Of a stretch of 64,000 nucleotides of DNA, positions 1-9,575 are shown piece after piece (within the stretch, counting starts at the first letter, position 1; every line of letters starts with the position of its first letter). The notes beneath the pieces are model-generated. The model worked only from the letters and a program-made list of their open reading frames with translations. It made no database searches and was not told where the DNA came from. The DNA comes from Mycobacterium sp. IS-3022 (GTDB lineage Bacteria; Actinomycetota; Actinomycetes; Mycobacteriales; Mycobacteriaceae), in the NCBI RefSeq assembly GCF_001500065.1, contig NZ_LQIN01000010.1, forward strand, positions 20,264-84,263, read 5' to 3'. A program made the position numbers and the translations under genes.

Positions 1-1930
1 TTTGGGTGAGGAACTGCGGGGTGTTGCCACCGATCTGCCGCGCCTTCTCCAGCGCATCCTCGGCGACCAGGTTGGCCCAGACGAAGTCGCCCCGCCAGAT
101 CGCATTCGTCACCACATGCTGCGAGACGAACACGTGCTCGCCTTCTTCGCCCTTCTCCAGGCAGCGGGCGCGGATCTTGTCCAGCTCCTCGCGCGCCTCG
201 TCGAGCCGGCCGGTCCATTCCAGCAACAGCGCGTGCTGCACGGTGGGCCGGAACACCAGCGGCGTATACGCCTCCGGGTCCTCCAGCTCCAATGCCCGCC
301 GGAGCAACTCGTCGTCGTAGCCCTCGCCCGCGGCGAACCGCATCATGGCCAGCATCCCGAGCGCCATGCCGAGCAAGTGCGGGTTGTCGACACGCTCGGC
401 GCACGCGACCGCCTCCTCCGCGGTTGCAACGCCCTTCTTCAAGTCGTTGCCGTGAAACAGCGTGTAGGCCAACGTGATCAACGTCTGTACCCGCAGCGCG
501 CGGTTGTCGTGGTCTTCGTCGAGCGCGTCGCACAGCAGGCGCGTGCCTTCGATGAAGCCCTCCCCGTAGAGCCGCACGACGGCCAGGCGGCTCAACGCCT
601 CCGCACGCAGCGCGCCTGACGGCAGGTGCTCGATCGCCTCTTCGAGGACCGCAGCCGCCCGTTCGGAATTCCCGGCGTCGAAGTGGTGCAGCGCCGAGCG
701 CAGCCGCCGTTGGGGGGTGTCGCCGCCGAGTCCTATCGCCAGGTCCATCAGTTCAGCCGCCGCCGCGGGCGCTCCGCGCACCCGGGCCGAATCCGCCGCC
801 GCGTCCAGCGCCCGCAACGTGATCTCGTCGCCGCGGGTGGCGGCCAGCGCCAGATGCCGGGCCCGCAGCTCAGGCTCCTCGACGATCTCGGCGAGGCGGC
901 GGTGCATCGACCGGCGCCGACCGGGTGAGGCCTGGGTGTAGACGCCCGTCGCCAGCAGTGGATGGGCAAACCGGATCCGGTTGCCGTCGATCGCGACGAT
1001 GCCCTTGCTCTCGGCGATCTCCAACAGATCGACGAGCCGGTCGTCGTCGCCCGTCGTCGCTTCCGACACCAGTTCCACCGTGGGCATTGCCAGGCACGCG
1101 GCGGCGAGCAACGCGTCGTGCACATCGGCGTCGAGACCGGCCAGCCGGGCACGTACCACATCGGTCAACGTTTGGGGCAGCGACGGACCGATACCCGAAG
1201 AGCGTTCATCGATCGAGCGGGCCAATTCGATTGCGTAGAACGGGTTTCCGCCCGATACCTGGTGAATCCGCCCGACCGTGGGGCGGGAGAACGGCCGTCG
1301 CAGCCGCGTCGAGACGGCGGCATGGAGGTCTTGAACACTCAACGGGCTCAACCTGATTCGATGGACCGCCTCGGGCCGCGGCAGCTGCAGCCAGGCGGTG
1401 CCCGCGCCATCGCCGGGGTCAGTCCGGATACTGGCCAGCAGTCCCGTGCGCCCGGTGAGCCGGCGCGCCGCGAAAGCGAGCACGTGCACGCTCGACGGGT
1501 CGAGCCACTGCAGGTCGTCGATGGCCATCAGGACGGGCCGCTCCTCGGCGAGTCGCTCGAGCACCGACAGGAACGCCGCGGCCACCGCCCGCTGGTCGGT
1601 CACCGCATCGTTGTCCGCCCGCAGCAGCACCTGATCGAGCGCGAGGCGTTGAGGGGTCGGCAAGTCGGCCCAGGCAGCGGCGTCTGCGTCGTCGAGCAGG
1701 TCCGCCAGAGCGGTGTAGGCGAGCACTGATTCGGCGGCCGTCGCTCGCGTCGAGAGGACCCGGAAACCGCGCTGCCGCGCCTGCTCGATGGCAGCTGACC
1801 ACAACGTGGTCTTGCCGATGCCGGCCTCACCCTCGATCAGCAGCGCCGACGGGCCGGCCTCCACCGACTCCAGGAAGGCGGCGACGGCGCGCAGATGTGT
1901 CGACTGGCCGATCACGACGTCCCTCGGCAT
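1..1930 (-). CDS. AAA-ATPase / LuxR-type transcriptional regulator, 5' part only
   Basis: The reading frame opens at an ATG (complement of 1928-1930) and runs off the left edge after about 643 codons, so the C-terminus lies outside the window. The protein begins MPRDVVIGQSTHLRAV. It has a Walker A motif (GEAGIGKTT, about residues 34-42) and a Walker B-like segment (VLMAIDDLQWLD), followed by a long helical region resembling the TPR-like part of MalT/LAL regulators. This layout is typical of large STAND-type ATPases that carry a C-terminal LuxR HTH. The HTH is expected beyond the edge but is not seen. The gene lies 43 bp downstream of fumC on the same strand. Its ligand and targets cannot be inferred. 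Confidence 0.8.
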   Translation of the reverse strand, partial: MPRDVVIGQSTHLRAVAAFLESVEAGPSALLIEGEAGIGKTTLWSAAIEQARQRGFRVLSTRATAAESVLAYTALADLLDDADAAAWADLPTPQRLALDQVLLRADNDAVTDQRAVAAAFLSVLERLAEERPVLMAIDDLQWLDPSSVHVLAFAARRLTGRTGLLASIRTDPGDGAGTAWLQLPRPEAVHRIRLSPLSVQDLHAAVSTRLRRPFSRPTVGRIHQVSGGNPFYAIELARSIDERSSGIGPSLPQTLTDVVRARLAGLDADVHDALLAAACLAMPTVELVSEATTGDDDRLVDLLEIAESKGIVAIDGNRIRFAHPLLATGVYTQASPGRRRSMHRRLAEIVEEPELRARHLALAATRGDEITLRALDAAADSARVRGAPAAAAELMDLAIGLGGDTPQRRLRSALHHFDAGNSERAAAVLEEAIEHLPSGALRAEALSRLAVVRLYGEGFIEGTRLLCDALDEDHDNRALRVQTLITLAYTLFHGNDLKKGVATAEEAVACAERVDNPHLLGMALGMLAMMRFAAGEGYDDELLRRALELEDPEAYTPLVFRPTVQHALLLEWTGRLDEAREELDKIRARCLEKGEEGEHVFVSQHVVTNAIWRGDFVWANLVAEDALEKARQIGGNTPQFLTQ

Positions 1931-1973
1931 ACCCGTTGGTGTCGGGGTTCACCCATGACGCCGGGTGGACGCC

Positions 1974-3392
1974 CTAGCGGTCGTCGTCTTTCACCTTGGC
2001 CATCGCCAAGACGTCGAGACGCTTGTCCAGTTCTTCCTCGGACAACTTTTCGCCGATCAACCCTCGGTCGATGACGGTCTGGCGGATGGTCTTCTTCTCC
2101 TTGAGCGCCTGCTTGGCGACCGCTGCGGCCTCCTCGTAACCGATGGTCGAGTTCAGCGGCGTCACGATCGAGGGCGACGACTCCGCCAGCTCGCGCAACC
2201 GGTCCTCGTTGGCCACCAGGCCGTCGATGCAGCGTTCGGCGAACAGCTTCGAGGAGTTGGTCAGGATCTTGAACGACTCGAGGATGTTGCGAGCCATCAT
2301 CGGGATGTAGACGTTGAGTTCGAAAGCGCCGGACGCGCCTCCGAACGCGATCGCGGCGTCATTGCCGATCACCTGCGCGGCCACCTGCGTGACCGCCTCG
2401 GGAATCACCGGATTCACCTTGCCGGGCATGATCGAGCTGCCCGGTTGCAGATCCGGCAGCTGGATCTCGCCGAGCCCGGTCAGCGGTCCCGAGCCCATCC
2501 ACCGGATGTCATTGGCGATCTTAGTCAGCGACACGGCGATTGTGCGCAGCGCGCCGGACGCTTCCACCAGCCCGTCGCGGGCGGCCTGCGCCTCGAAATG
2601 ATTGGCTGCGACCCGCAATTCGGCCAGCCCGGTCTGCTCGCTGAGCACGGCGACGACGCGCTCGTCGAAATCGTCTGGCGCGTTCAGCCCGGTGCCGACC
2701 GCGGTGCCGCCGATGGCCAGTTCACCCAGCCGCGGCAGCGTGGCCCGCACCCTCTCTATGCCCGCCTCGATCTGGCGCGCGTAGCCGCTGAACTCCTGGC
2801 CCAGCGTCACCGGGACGGCATCCATCAGATGCGTGCGACCGGACTTGACGACGGTGCGCCACTGCCGGGCCTTGGCATCCAGCGACTCGTGCAGCACCTC
2901 GAGCGCCGGGATCAGATGGCGCACAGCGGCTTCCGTCGCGGCGATGTGTGTCGCGGTGGGGAAGGTGTCGTTCGACGACTGCGACATGTTCACGTCGTCG
3001 TTGGGATGCACGGTCACGCCGTTGCGCGCCGCGATGCCCGCGATCACCTCGTTGGTGTTCATGTTCGAGCTGGTGCCCGAACCGGTCTGGAAGACGTCGA
3101 TGGGGAACTGGTCGTCGTGCCTGCCGTCGGCGATCTCACCGGCCGCGGCGATGATCGCGTCGGCCTTGTCGGCTGCCAGCAGGCCGAGGTCCTTGTTCAC
3201 CTGTGCACAGGCGCCCTTCAGCAGCCCGAGAGCCCGGATCTGGGTGCGCTCGAGACCGCGGCCGGAGATCGGGAAGTTCTCCACGGCGCGCTGCGTCTGC
3301 GCGCGCCACAGCGCATTGGCCGGCACCCGGACCTCGCCCATGGTGTCGTGCTCGATGCGGTACTCGACGTCCTGAGACGAGTCGATGCTCAT
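1974..3392 (-). CDS. fumC: Fumarate hydratase, class II
   Basis: This encodes a 472-residue cytosolic fumarase of class II, which reversibly hydrates fumarate to malate in the TCA cycle without an iron-sulfur cluster. The fumarase/aspartase superfamily signature [11 protein letters not shown] is present about two thirds along the chain. The substrate-loop motifs [11 protein letters not shown] and SSNDTFPT are also present, and length is normal for the family. It starts at ATG 22 bp downstream of the glpX stop on the same strand, so the two are probably cotranscribed. The fumC-glpX pairing is also the order I recall in M. tuberculosis (Rv1098c/Rv1099c). Confidence 0.96.
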   Translation of the reverse strand: MSIDSSQDVEYRIEHDTMGEVRVPANALWRAQTQRAVENFPISGRGLERTQIRALGLLKGACAQVNKDLGLLAADKADAIIAAAGEIADGRHDDQFPIDVFQTGSGTSSNMNTNEVIAGIAARNGVTVHPNDDVNMSQSSNDTFPTATHIAATEAAVRHLIPALEVLHESLDAKARQWRTVVKSGRTHLMDAVPVTLGQEFSGYARQIEAGIERVRATLPRLGELAIGGTAVGTGLNAPDDFDERVVAVLSEQTGLAELRVAANHFEAQAARDGLVEASGALRTIAVSLTKIANDIRWMGSGPLTGLGEIQLPDLQPGSSIMPGKVNPVIPEAVTQVAAQVIGNDAAIAFGGASGAFELNVYIPMMARNILESFKILTNSSKLFAERCIDGLVANEDRLRELAESSPSIVTPLNSTIGYEEAAAVAKQALKEKKTIRQTVIDRGLIGEKLSEEELDKRLDVLAMAKVKDDDR

Positions 3393-3414
3393 GTGGTCCC
3401 TTCGTGTCTGGGTG

Positions 3415-4443
3415 TTACGGCAGCGGGTAGACGGCGTTGCTGTCGCCGGTGAAGTCGATCGCAGAGTATTCGCTGAGCTTGGACAACCGGTGGTACGCCT
3501 CGATCATCCGCACGGTGCCCGACTTCGACCGCATCACGATCGACTGGGTGGTGCAGCCACCGCTGTAGAAGTGAACGCCCTTGAGCAGGTCGCCGTCGGT
3601 GACACCGGTCGCGCAGAAGAACACGTTGTCGCCGGAGACCAGGTCCTCGGTGGTAAGCACGCGATCCAGGTCGTGGCCGCGGTCTAGAGCCTTCTGACGC
3701 TCCTCGTCGTCCCTGGGCGCCAACTGTCCCTGGATCTCGCCGCCCATGCAGCGGATGGCGGCCGCGGCGATGATTCCTTCCGGTGTGCCGCCGATGCCGG
3801 CCAGCATGTCGGTGCTGGTGTTCGGGCGGCACGCCGAGATCGCCCCCGCGACATCGCCGTCGGTGATCAGGCGGCACCTCGCGCCGGCTTCGCGCACGTC
3901 GGCGATCAGTTGCTGATGGCGCGGCCGGTCGAGGATGCAGACGGTCAGGTCGGAGACCGAGACGTTCTTGGCCTTGGCCACCTTGCGGATGTTCTCCCCG
4001 ATCGGCGCGGTGATGTCGATCGCGTCGACAGCCTCCGGGCCGACGGCGATCTTGCTCATGTAGAACACCGCCGACGGGTCGAACATGGTGCCGCGTTCGG
4101 ACACCGCGAGCACCGAGATCGCGTTGGACAGGCCCTTGCTCATCAGCGTGGTGCCGTCGATCGGGTCGACGGCGAAGTCGCACTCCGGCCCGTCGCCGTT
4201 GCCGACCTCCTCGCCGTTGTAGAGCATCGGCGCGTTGTCCTTCTCACCCTCGCCGATCACCACGACCCCGCGCATCGACACCGAGTTGACCAGTTCGCGC
4301 ATGGCGTCCACGGCGGCACCGTCGCCACCCTCCTTGTCGCCGCGGCCTACCCAGCGGCCGGCGGCCATCGCACCGGCTTCGGTGACTCGGACGAGTTCGA
4401 GGGCGAGATTTCGATCGGGGGCTTCCCCGCGGGCCGGACTCAT
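3415..4443 (-). CDS. glpX: Fructose-1,6-bisphosphatase, class II (GlpX)
   Basis: A 342-residue GlpX-type fructose-1,6-bisphosphatase, the gluconeogenic enzyme of mycobacteria. Class motifs are visible: [18 protein letters not shown] near the N-terminus, [14 protein letters not shown], and the metal-binding segment [16 protein letters not shown]. Length fits the family. ATG at 4441-4443 is the natural start. The gene lies directly upstream of fumC with a 22-bp gap and diverges from the DUF4245 gene across 54 bp, which must hold promoters for both directions. Confidence 0.96.
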   Translation of the reverse strand: MSPARGEAPDRNLALELVRVTEAGAMAAGRWVGRGDKEGGDGAAVDAMRELVNSVSMRGVVVIGEGEKDNAPMLYNGEEVGNGDGPECDFAVDPIDGTTLMSKGLSNAISVLAVSERGTMFDPSAVFYMSKIAVGPEAVDAIDITAPIGENIRKVAKAKNVSVSDLTVCILDRPRHQQLIADVREAGARCRLITDGDVAGAISACRPNTSTDMLAGIGGTPEGIIAAAAIRCMGGEIQGQLAPRDDEERQKALDRGHDLDRVLTTEDLVSGDNVFFCATGVTDGDLLKGVHFYSGGCTTQSIVMRSKSGTVRMIEAYHRLSKLSEYSAIDFTGDSNAVYPLP

Positions 4444-4497
4444 GCGCAGATTGTCCCATTAGCCGGTCGGCCTGTGGGAGCTGGGATACTGGCGGCA

Positions 4498-5175
4498 ATG
4501 GAAGAACAGCCCGAACCCCGCACCGCGGTCGCCGCCCAACCGGCGCCGCACCCCAGGCCCGCCAAGTCGCGGCTGCTGCAGGACGGCCGCGACATGTTCT
4601 GGTCGATGGCGCCGCTGGTGCTGGCCTGCATCGTTCTGGCCGGTCTGCTGGGCATGTGCTCGTTTCAGGCGGCCGGGCCGGGGCAGGGGCCCGCGCCGTC
4701 CTACGACGCCCGCGCCGCGCTGCAGGCCGACGCCGATGCGCTGAAGATTCCCATCCGAATGCCCGAACTGCCCGAGGGCTGGCAGTCCAACTCCGGTAGC
4801 CGGAAGGGCATCGACGGCGGGCGTACCGATCCCGCGTCGGGCCAGCCGGCGCGCGCGGTCAGCTCCACGGTCGGGTTTCTGGCGCCGAGCGGGATGTACC
4901 TGAGCCTGACGCAGAGCAACGCCGACGAAGCCAAGCTGGTCGGCTCGATCAATTCCGACGTGGTGCCGACCGGGGTGCAGGACGTCGACGGCGTGACGTG
5001 GGTGGTCTACGAGGGCGGCGACGGTGATGGCGAGCCCGCCGAACCGGTGTGGACGACGCGGCTGGCCGGTCCGACCGGGCCCGCCCAGATCGCGCTGACA
5101 GGCGCCGCGGGTACCGATGAGTACCGTACACTGGCGGCGGCGACGCAGACCGCATCGCCGCTGCCCGCCAAGTAA
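4498..5175 (+). CDS. DUF4245 family membrane-anchored protein
   Basis: A 225-residue protein with a short Pro/Ala-rich cytoplasmic N-terminus, one hydrophobic segment (about residues 38-58, MAPLVLACIVLAGLLGMC) and an exported C-terminal domain. The pattern IPIRMPELPEGWQSNSGS and the overall layout match the actinobacterial DUF4245 family, whose role is unknown. An open frame extends further upstream, but ATG 4498 gives the expected short tail before the membrane segment and does not run into glpX. It diverges from glpX and is followed 14 bp later by the dienelactone hydrolase gene. The M. tuberculosis counterpart appears to be Rv1100 (from memory). Confidence 0.8.
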   Translation: MEEQPEPRTAVAAQPAPHPRPAKSRLLQDGRDMFWSMAPLVLACIVLAGLLGMCSFQAAGPGQGPAPSYDARAALQADADALKIPIRMPELPEGWQSNSGSRKGIDGGRTDPASGQPARAVSSTVGFLAPSGMYLSLTQSNADEAKLVGSINSDVVPTGVQDVDGVTWVVYEGGDGDGEPAEPVWTTRLAGPTGPAQIALTGAAGTDEYRTLAAATQTASPLPAK

Positions 5176-5189
5176 CGGATGGAGACGCC

Positions 5190-5987
5190 ATGACCGCCCC
5201 GGAAGCAGACCTCACGGGATGGGTCATGGCGCCGTTCTCCGCGGCCGGTTACACGCACGACGTCTATCGCAGGGGCGAAGGCCCGGGCGTCGTGCTGATC
5301 CCGGAGATGCCCGGCGCTCACCCCGGTGTGCTGGCGCTCGGTAATCATCTGGTGGACAACGGGTTCACCGTCGCGATCCCGTCGCTGTTCGGCACGCCGG
5401 GTGCGCCCGCAATGCGGCCCGGCGCCGTGCCGGTGATGCTTCGCGGTTGTGTGGCAAGGGAATTCGCGGGCCTGGCCACCAACGCCGACCGGCCCGTTGC
5501 CCACTACCTGCGTGCGCTGGCCCGCGACCTCGACGAGAAGACACCGGGCAAGGGGGTCGGCATCATCGGGCAGTGCTTCACCGGTGGTTTCGCGCTGGCC
5601 GCGGCGGTCGACGACAGCGTGCTGGCGCCGGTGCTCAGCCAGCCGTCGCTGCCGCTTCCGCTCACCCCCAAGCAGCGCCGCGACCCGGGACTGTCCGAGG
5701 CCGAGCTCAAGATCGTCGAACGGCGCGCCGCCACCGAGGGATTGTGTGCGCTGGGTTTGCGTTTCACCGACGACCCGCTGGTGCCTGCCGCGCGGTTCAA
5801 GACTCTCAAGGACCGGCTCGGCGACGCGTTCGAGGTGATCGAGATCGACTCACGCAAGGGCAACGAGCACGGGTTCACCAAGATGGCGCACTCGGTGCTG
5901 ACGCGGGAACTGCGCAAGCAGGACGGTCATCCCACCGACGCGGCGCTCAAGCGCGTGATCGCCTTCCTCACGGAGCGGCTGACGTAG
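5190..5987 (+). CDS. Dienelactone hydrolase family protein
   Basis: A 265-residue alpha/beta-hydrolase of the dienelactone hydrolase family. The nucleophile is the Cys in GIIGQCFTGGFA. The acid is probably the Asp in RFTDDPLVP and the base the His in GNEHGFTKMAH, giving a Cys-Asp-His triad as in classical DLH. It starts at ATG 5190, 14 bp after the DUF4245 stop, with an upstream GGAGA, so the two may be cotranscribed. The substrate is unknown, because many mycobacterial members are general esterases or lactonases. Confidence 0.85.
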   Translation: MTAPEADLTGWVMAPFSAAGYTHDVYRRGEGPGVVLIPEMPGAHPGVLALGNHLVDNGFTVAIPSLFGTPGAPAMRPGAVPVMLRGCVAREFAGLATNADRPVAHYLRALARDLDEKTPGKGVGIIGQCFTGGFALAAAVDDSVLAPVLSQPSLPLPLTPKQRRDPGLSEAELKIVERRAATEGLCALGLRFTDDPLVPAARFKTLKDRLGDAFEVIEIDSRKGNEHGFTKMAHSVLTRELRKQDGHPTDAALKRVIAFLTERLT

Positions 5988-5992
5988 GCTCG

Positions 5993-6017
5993 GGCGCGCT
6001 TGCGCTTTGGGCGCGCC
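5993..6017. terminator. Possible hairpin between convergent genes
   Basis: A 7-bp perfect GC-only inverted repeat (GGCGCGC / GCGCGCC) with an 11-nt loop lies six bases after the dienelactone hydrolase stop, and the AI-2E transporter converges from the right. There is no U-tract. In such GC-rich DNA short GC palindromes can arise by chance. Confidence 0.35.
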
Positions 6018-6105
6018 GGCCCGAACGGTTGTGGCGCACCTGTCAAATGCGTTCCGCGTGTCACAGCGTGCGACGTTTTGCAGACGAGTTCTCGCTTGAG
6101 CCAAG

Positions 6106-7329
6106 TCAGTCGGCGTCCCGGGTGGCGGCTGGCGCCTTCTCGCCGTCCTTCTCGTCGGCGTCTTCAGTGTCGCTGCCGGCCTTGTGCTCGCGGGATTCCT
6201 TGATGCGACGGCCCAACCACCAGAATGGGTTGCGCCGCTTGGGTTTCTCGTCTTCGGCGGGCCGCTGGATGGGCACACCCTTGTACACCGACAGGTAGAC
6301 GATGATCGTCGTGACGATGACGATCATCAGCACTGGACCGATCACGATGCCCCACGCGCCGAACATGCTGATGCCCGAGAACACGGCGAGCAACATCAGC
6401 GCCGGGTCCAGCCGCGCTTCGCGAGGTACCAGGATCGGCCGCAGGAAGTTGTCGATGTTGGTCACCACGATGAGATGGAACAGGATCACGAACACGCCGC
6501 CGAAGATGTTGCCGAACAGGATCATTCCGATCCCGAACGGGATGGTGACGATGCCGCTGCCCAGGGGTATCACCGATAGCGCGGACAGCAGCACCGCGAA
6601 CAGGAAGAAGCCCTGATGGAATCCGGCGAGATAGATCGACAGCGCGCCCGCGACGCCCTGGCACACCGCGATGACGAACTGGCCCATCACGGTGCCCTTG
6701 ACCATCGCGCCCATCTTCGCCATGTAGAGGTCGGTGGTCTCCTCGCCGAGCGGGTTGAGCTGGCGGATGATCGTCACCACCCGGTCGCGGTTGACGAGCA
6801 GTGAGATGAACACGTATACGAACAGGATCAGCGCGGTCACGGCGCCGAAAACGCCGCCCGCGGCGCCCTGAAGCAAGCCGAGCAGCCACTGGCCGGCATC
6901 CTGAGCCACCCTCGTCATCGAACCTTGCAGCGACTGCGGGGTGACGGTGGTGTCGACGTAGGGCACCCGGTCCAGCAGGTCGTTGACGAACTGCAGCGCA
7001 CGGTCGCCCAGCGTCGACAGGTCGGTGCGGGCGACCCATTCGGCCACCCGTTCCACCATGGTGCTGATCTGCACCACCGCGAGGAACACGAACAGGCTCA
7101 ACGGCACGATCACCGCCGCGGTCGCGGCTAGCAACGTCACCGTCGCAGACAGCCCGGTGCCGATCCGCCTGTTGAGCCGAATGTAGAGCGGCGAGAACAG
7201 GTAAGCGGCCACGGCGGCGACCACCACGAGAATGAAGTAACCGCGCAGGAAGTACGCGCCGAACACGATCGCGACCACGGTGGCGACGGCCAGCGAACGC
7301 TTCTGCATGAGCGTGAATTCGGTATCCAC
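6106..7329 (-). CDS. AI-2E family transporter
   Basis: A 407-residue polytopic membrane protein of the AI-2E exporter (PerM/YdiK/TqsA) superfamily. It has pairs of hydrophobic helices at the N-terminus, a central soluble segment (about residues 60-150), and a C-terminal block of helices with the family-like stretch NIFGGVFVILFHLIVVTNIDN (first 20 residues cover the core). The tail is long, charged and cytoplasmic. Transport substrates of most members are unproven. The GTG at 7327-7329 lies 10 bp after the SDR stop; an ATG 20 bp inward (complement of 7307-7309) is an equally good start. It seems to be the last gene of an SDR-SDR-transporter operon and corresponds to Rv1101c in the syntenic block I recall. 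Confidence 0.88.
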   Translation of the reverse strand: MDTEFTLMQKRSLAVATVVAIVFGAYFLRGYFILVVVAAVAAYLFSPLYIRLNRRIGTGLSATVTLLAATAAVIVPLSLFVFLAVVQISTMVERVAEWVARTDLSTLGDRALQFVNDLLDRVPYVDTTVTPQSLQGSMTRVAQDAGQWLLGLLQGAAGGVFGAVTALILFVYVFISLLVNRDRVVTIIRQLNPLGEETTDLYMAKMGAMVKGTVMGQFVIAVCQGVAGALSIYLAGFHQGFFLFAVLLSALSVIPLGSGIVTIPFGIGMILFGNIFGGVFVILFHLIVVTNIDNFLRPILVPREARLDPALMLLAVFSGISMFGAWGIVIGPVLMIVIVTTIIVYLSVYKGVPIQRPAEDEKPKRRNPFWWLGRRIKESREHKAGSDTEDADEKDGEKAPAATRDAD

Positions 7330-7339
7330 GCCGCTATGT

Positions 7340-8167
7340 CTACAGCGTGTCGGCCCTGGCTTGCGCTTGTTTGGCGCGCTGGTCGGCGATGAACCGCATC
7401 GAAATCCGGTTCATCAGCCTCGGCGCAAGCCGGGCGAACAACCACTGGGCGTGCGCGATGCGCGGTTTGACCAGGATCGGCTTGTTCTTCTCGATCGCGC
7501 GCAGGACGTCGGTGGCCAGCCGGTCGGCGTCGTAGGGCTTGCCGCCCTGAGCGGGCAGGAAGTAGTCGCGACCGACGAACCCGCCGATCGCGCCCTTGTC
7601 GAGGATCGGGGTTTCGACGGCGGCCGGGCAGACGACGAGCACCCCGACGCCGCGGGCGGCGGCCTCCGACCGCAGCGCCAGCGACAGCCCGACGACGGCG
7701 TGCTTGGTCATCACGTAACTGGTGACCTGTCCGGCGGCGGTCAGCCCGGCCATCGACGCGGTGTTGACGATGTGACCGTGGCCTTGGCGCACCATCAGCG
7801 GGTAGGCGGCGGCGACGCCGTGCACCACGCCGCGGACGTTGACGTCGATGATCGCGTTCCACTGCTCCAGCGTGAGCAGTTCCGTATCGCCGCCCCAGAC
7901 GATCCCGGCGTTGTTGAACAGCAGGTCCAGTCGGCCCGCGCGGTTCACCACCTCGTCGACGGCGGCCTGCACGGCACCCGCATCGGTGACGTCGAGACGT
8001 GCCGCGCGGGCCCGCGGTCCCAGGGCGGCCGCCGTGCGCTCGGCGGCATCGCCGTCGATGTCGGTGCACACCACATCGGCACCCGCGGCCACCAGCGCTC
8101 GGCACAACGCGGCGCCGATGCCCGAGCCCGCGCCGGTGACGATCGCCTGCTTTCCACTGAAACTCAT
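7340..8167 (-). CDS. Short-chain dehydrogenase/reductase (SDR)
   Basis: A 275-residue classical SDR. The cofactor motif TGAGSGIG is near the N-terminus, NNAG lies in mid-chain, and the active-site Tyr-Lys is YVMTK. ATG 8165-8167 overlaps the stop of the preceding SDR by 4 bp (ATGA), which fixes the start; the frame is open further upstream but that would run over the neighbour. The extended C-terminus (QWLFARLAPRLMNRISMRF) is like that of hydroxysteroid/fatty-acyl SDRs. The operon lies behind a KstR-like box, so a role in steroid or lipid redox chemistry is a reasonable inference but is not shown. Confidence 0.88.
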   Translation of the reverse strand: MSFSGKQAIVTGAGSGIGAALCRALVAAGADVVCTDIDGDAAERTAAALGPRARAARLDVTDAGAVQAAVDEVVNRAGRLDLLFNNAGIVWGGDTELLTLEQWNAIIDVNVRGVVHGVAAAYPLMVRQGHGHIVNTASMAGLTAAGQVTSYVMTKHAVVGLSLALRSEAAARGVGVLVVCPAAVETPILDKGAIGGFVGRDYFLPAQGGKPYDADRLATDVLRAIEKNKPILVKPRIAHAQWLFARLAPRLMNRISMRFIADQRAKQAQARADTL

Positions 8168-8940
8168 TGCGTCTCCGCCATTCTCATGACGTGGCCAAGC
8201 ACGTCGGGGTACTTCTTGAGGTGCGCACCCCCGTTGAGGTCGAGCACCTCGCCGGTCAACCAGGACGCCTTCGGGCTGCACAGGAAGACGACCGCGTCGG
8301 CGATCTCCTCCGGTTGTCCCGCGCGGCCGAGCGCGGTGTTGTCGACGTAGTCCTCGACGAGGCCGGGGATGAGCGTGGAGCCCTCCGTGAGCGGCGTCTC
8401 GACGAAGCCGGGCGACACGGCGTTGACCCGGATGCCCCGAGGCCCCATCTCGAGTGCGGCCACCTGGGTGAGCATCGACAGGCCTGCCTTGGCCGAGCAG
8501 TACGCGCTCATGCCCACCGCCGGTTGTCGCCCGTTCAGCGAGCTGATCGAGACCAGCGATCCGCCTTCCCGCAACTTTTGACCCGCATATTTAGCGACGA
8601 TGAACGCGCCGTTCAGGCAGACGTCGACCACCGACCGGAATTCGGTGACCGTCAGATCGGTGATCAGCCCGAGGCTGCCGAAACCCGCGCAGTTGACCAC
8701 GATTTCGAGTGGACCGGCCGCGTCGAACAACGCCTGCACCGAGGTTTCTTCGGTGACGTCGACGTGCGCCGCGGTGTGCGGATCGCCGAGTTCGGCGGCC
8801 CGCTGCCTCGCTCCGTCGATGTTGCGGTCGGCGAGCGTGACACGGTCGCCCTCAGCGGCCAGCGCCTTGGCCGTCGCCCAGCCGATGCCCGACGCCGCGC
8901 CGATCACCAGCGCTTTCCTGGCGGTGTGCCCGTTGCTCAT
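8164..8940 (-). CDS. Short-chain dehydrogenase/reductase (SDR)
   Basis: A 258-residue classical SDR. It has the NAD(P)-binding segment IGAASGIGWATAKAL, mid-chain VNCAG, catalytic Ser in VSISSLNG, and the Tyr-Lys pair YCSAK. It is the first gene of a minus-strand operon with the next SDR (4-bp overlap) and the AI-2E transporter. The start ATG lies 24 bp from a KstR-like operator at 8965-8978. The C-terminal LTGEVLDLNGGAHL fits 3-oxoacyl/hydroxysteroid dehydrogenases. Substrate unknown. Confidence 0.88.
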   Translation of the reverse strand: MSNGHTARKALVIGAASGIGWATAKALAAEGDRVTLADRNIDGARQRAAELGDPHTAAHVDVTEETSVQALFDAAGPLEIVVNCAGFGSLGLITDLTVTEFRSVVDVCLNGAFIVAKYAGQKLREGGSLVSISSLNGRQPAVGMSAYCSAKAGLSMLTQVAALEMGPRGIRVNAVSPGFVETPLTEGSTLIPGLVEDYVDNTALGRAGQPEEIADAVVFLCSPKASWLTGEVLDLNGGAHLKKYPDVLGHVMRMAETQ

Positions 8941-8964
8941 ACGGTTGGCCCTTCGACGGCGAAG

Positions 8965-8978
8965 TAGAACGTGTTACA
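8965..8978. promoter_or_regulatory. KstR-like operator
   Basis: The 14 bases TAGAACGTGTTACA match the mycobacterial cholesterol-regulator KstR consensus TnnAACnnGTTnnA at every fixed position. The site lies between divergent genes, 24 bp from the SDR start (minus) and 26 bp from the SRPBCC start (plus), so it could control both. The match is direct; KstR binding is inferred. Confidence 0.7.
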
Positions 8979-9004
8979 ACCTAGCGCTTTGGCACACTCG
9001 GCAG

Positions 9005-9469
9005 GTGACCGAATTGACGATGTCCGAATCGATCTTCGTTGCCGCAGCGCCCGACGAGGTCTACGCCATGGTGTCCGACGTGACGCGGACGGGGGAGTGG
9101 AGTCCCATCTGCCGGACCTGCCGGTGGGACGACGGCGCCGGGCCGTGGGTCGGCGCGTGGTTCACCGGACGCAACGAGACACCGGAGCGGACATGGGAGA
9201 CGCGCTCGCAGGTGGTGGCCGCCGACCCTGGGCGCGAGTTCGCGTGGGAGGTCAATGACGGCTGGGCGTACTGGGGCTACACGTTTGAATCCGAGAATGA
9301 CGGCACCCGAGTGACCGAGATCTGGAAGTTTCTGCCCAAGGGCCTGAACGGGTTCCGTGAACTGTTCGGCGATCAGGCCGACGCCGAGATCGAGAAGCGC
9401 AGGGATGCCGCGCGCACCGGTATCCCCGCCACGCTCGCGGCGATCAAGAAGGTCGCCGAGGGTTCCTGA
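9005..9469 (+). CDS. SRPBCC family protein
   Basis: A protein of about 154 residues with the START-like SRPBCC hydrophobic-ligand fold. Its opening SIFVAAAPDEVYAMVSDVTRTGEWSP is the usual first strand and helix of the family (only part quoted as a motif: APDEVYAMVSD, then GEWSP). The body WEVNDGWAYWGYTFES and the C-terminal helix complete the fold. GTG 9005 is chosen; an in-frame ATG at 9020 is the alternative and would lose only five residues. It diverges from the SDR operon and shares its KstR-like box. It may bind or modify a lipid or steroid, but no enzyme activity can be assigned. Confidence 0.75.
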   Translation: MTELTMSESIFVAAAPDEVYAMVSDVTRTGEWSPICRTCRWDDGAGPWVGAWFTGRNETPERTWETRSQVVAADPGREFAWEVNDGWAYWGYTFESENDGTRVTEIWKFLPKGLNGFRELFGDQADAEIEKRRDAARTGIPATLAAIKKVAEGS

Positions 9470-9575
9470 CCGCGCTGCCGTGGCGCTTCCCTGTCACTAA
9501 CACATTTCCACTCGCGCGAAGTTTTAGGCATTGAGTTGTCGAAACCGCGTGTGCGCGCGAGTCGAATCGGGAAGC

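Noticed and set aside
1965..3452. Long open frame on the plus strand opposite fumC
   Set aside because: It is a shadow of a high-GC gene: fumC has full family motifs on the minus strand, and the opposite frame shows no recognisable domain.
8600..9004. Extending the SRPBCC gene upstream over the SDR gene
   Set aside because: That frame is antisense to the SDR, and the KstR-like box would fall inside the coding region.
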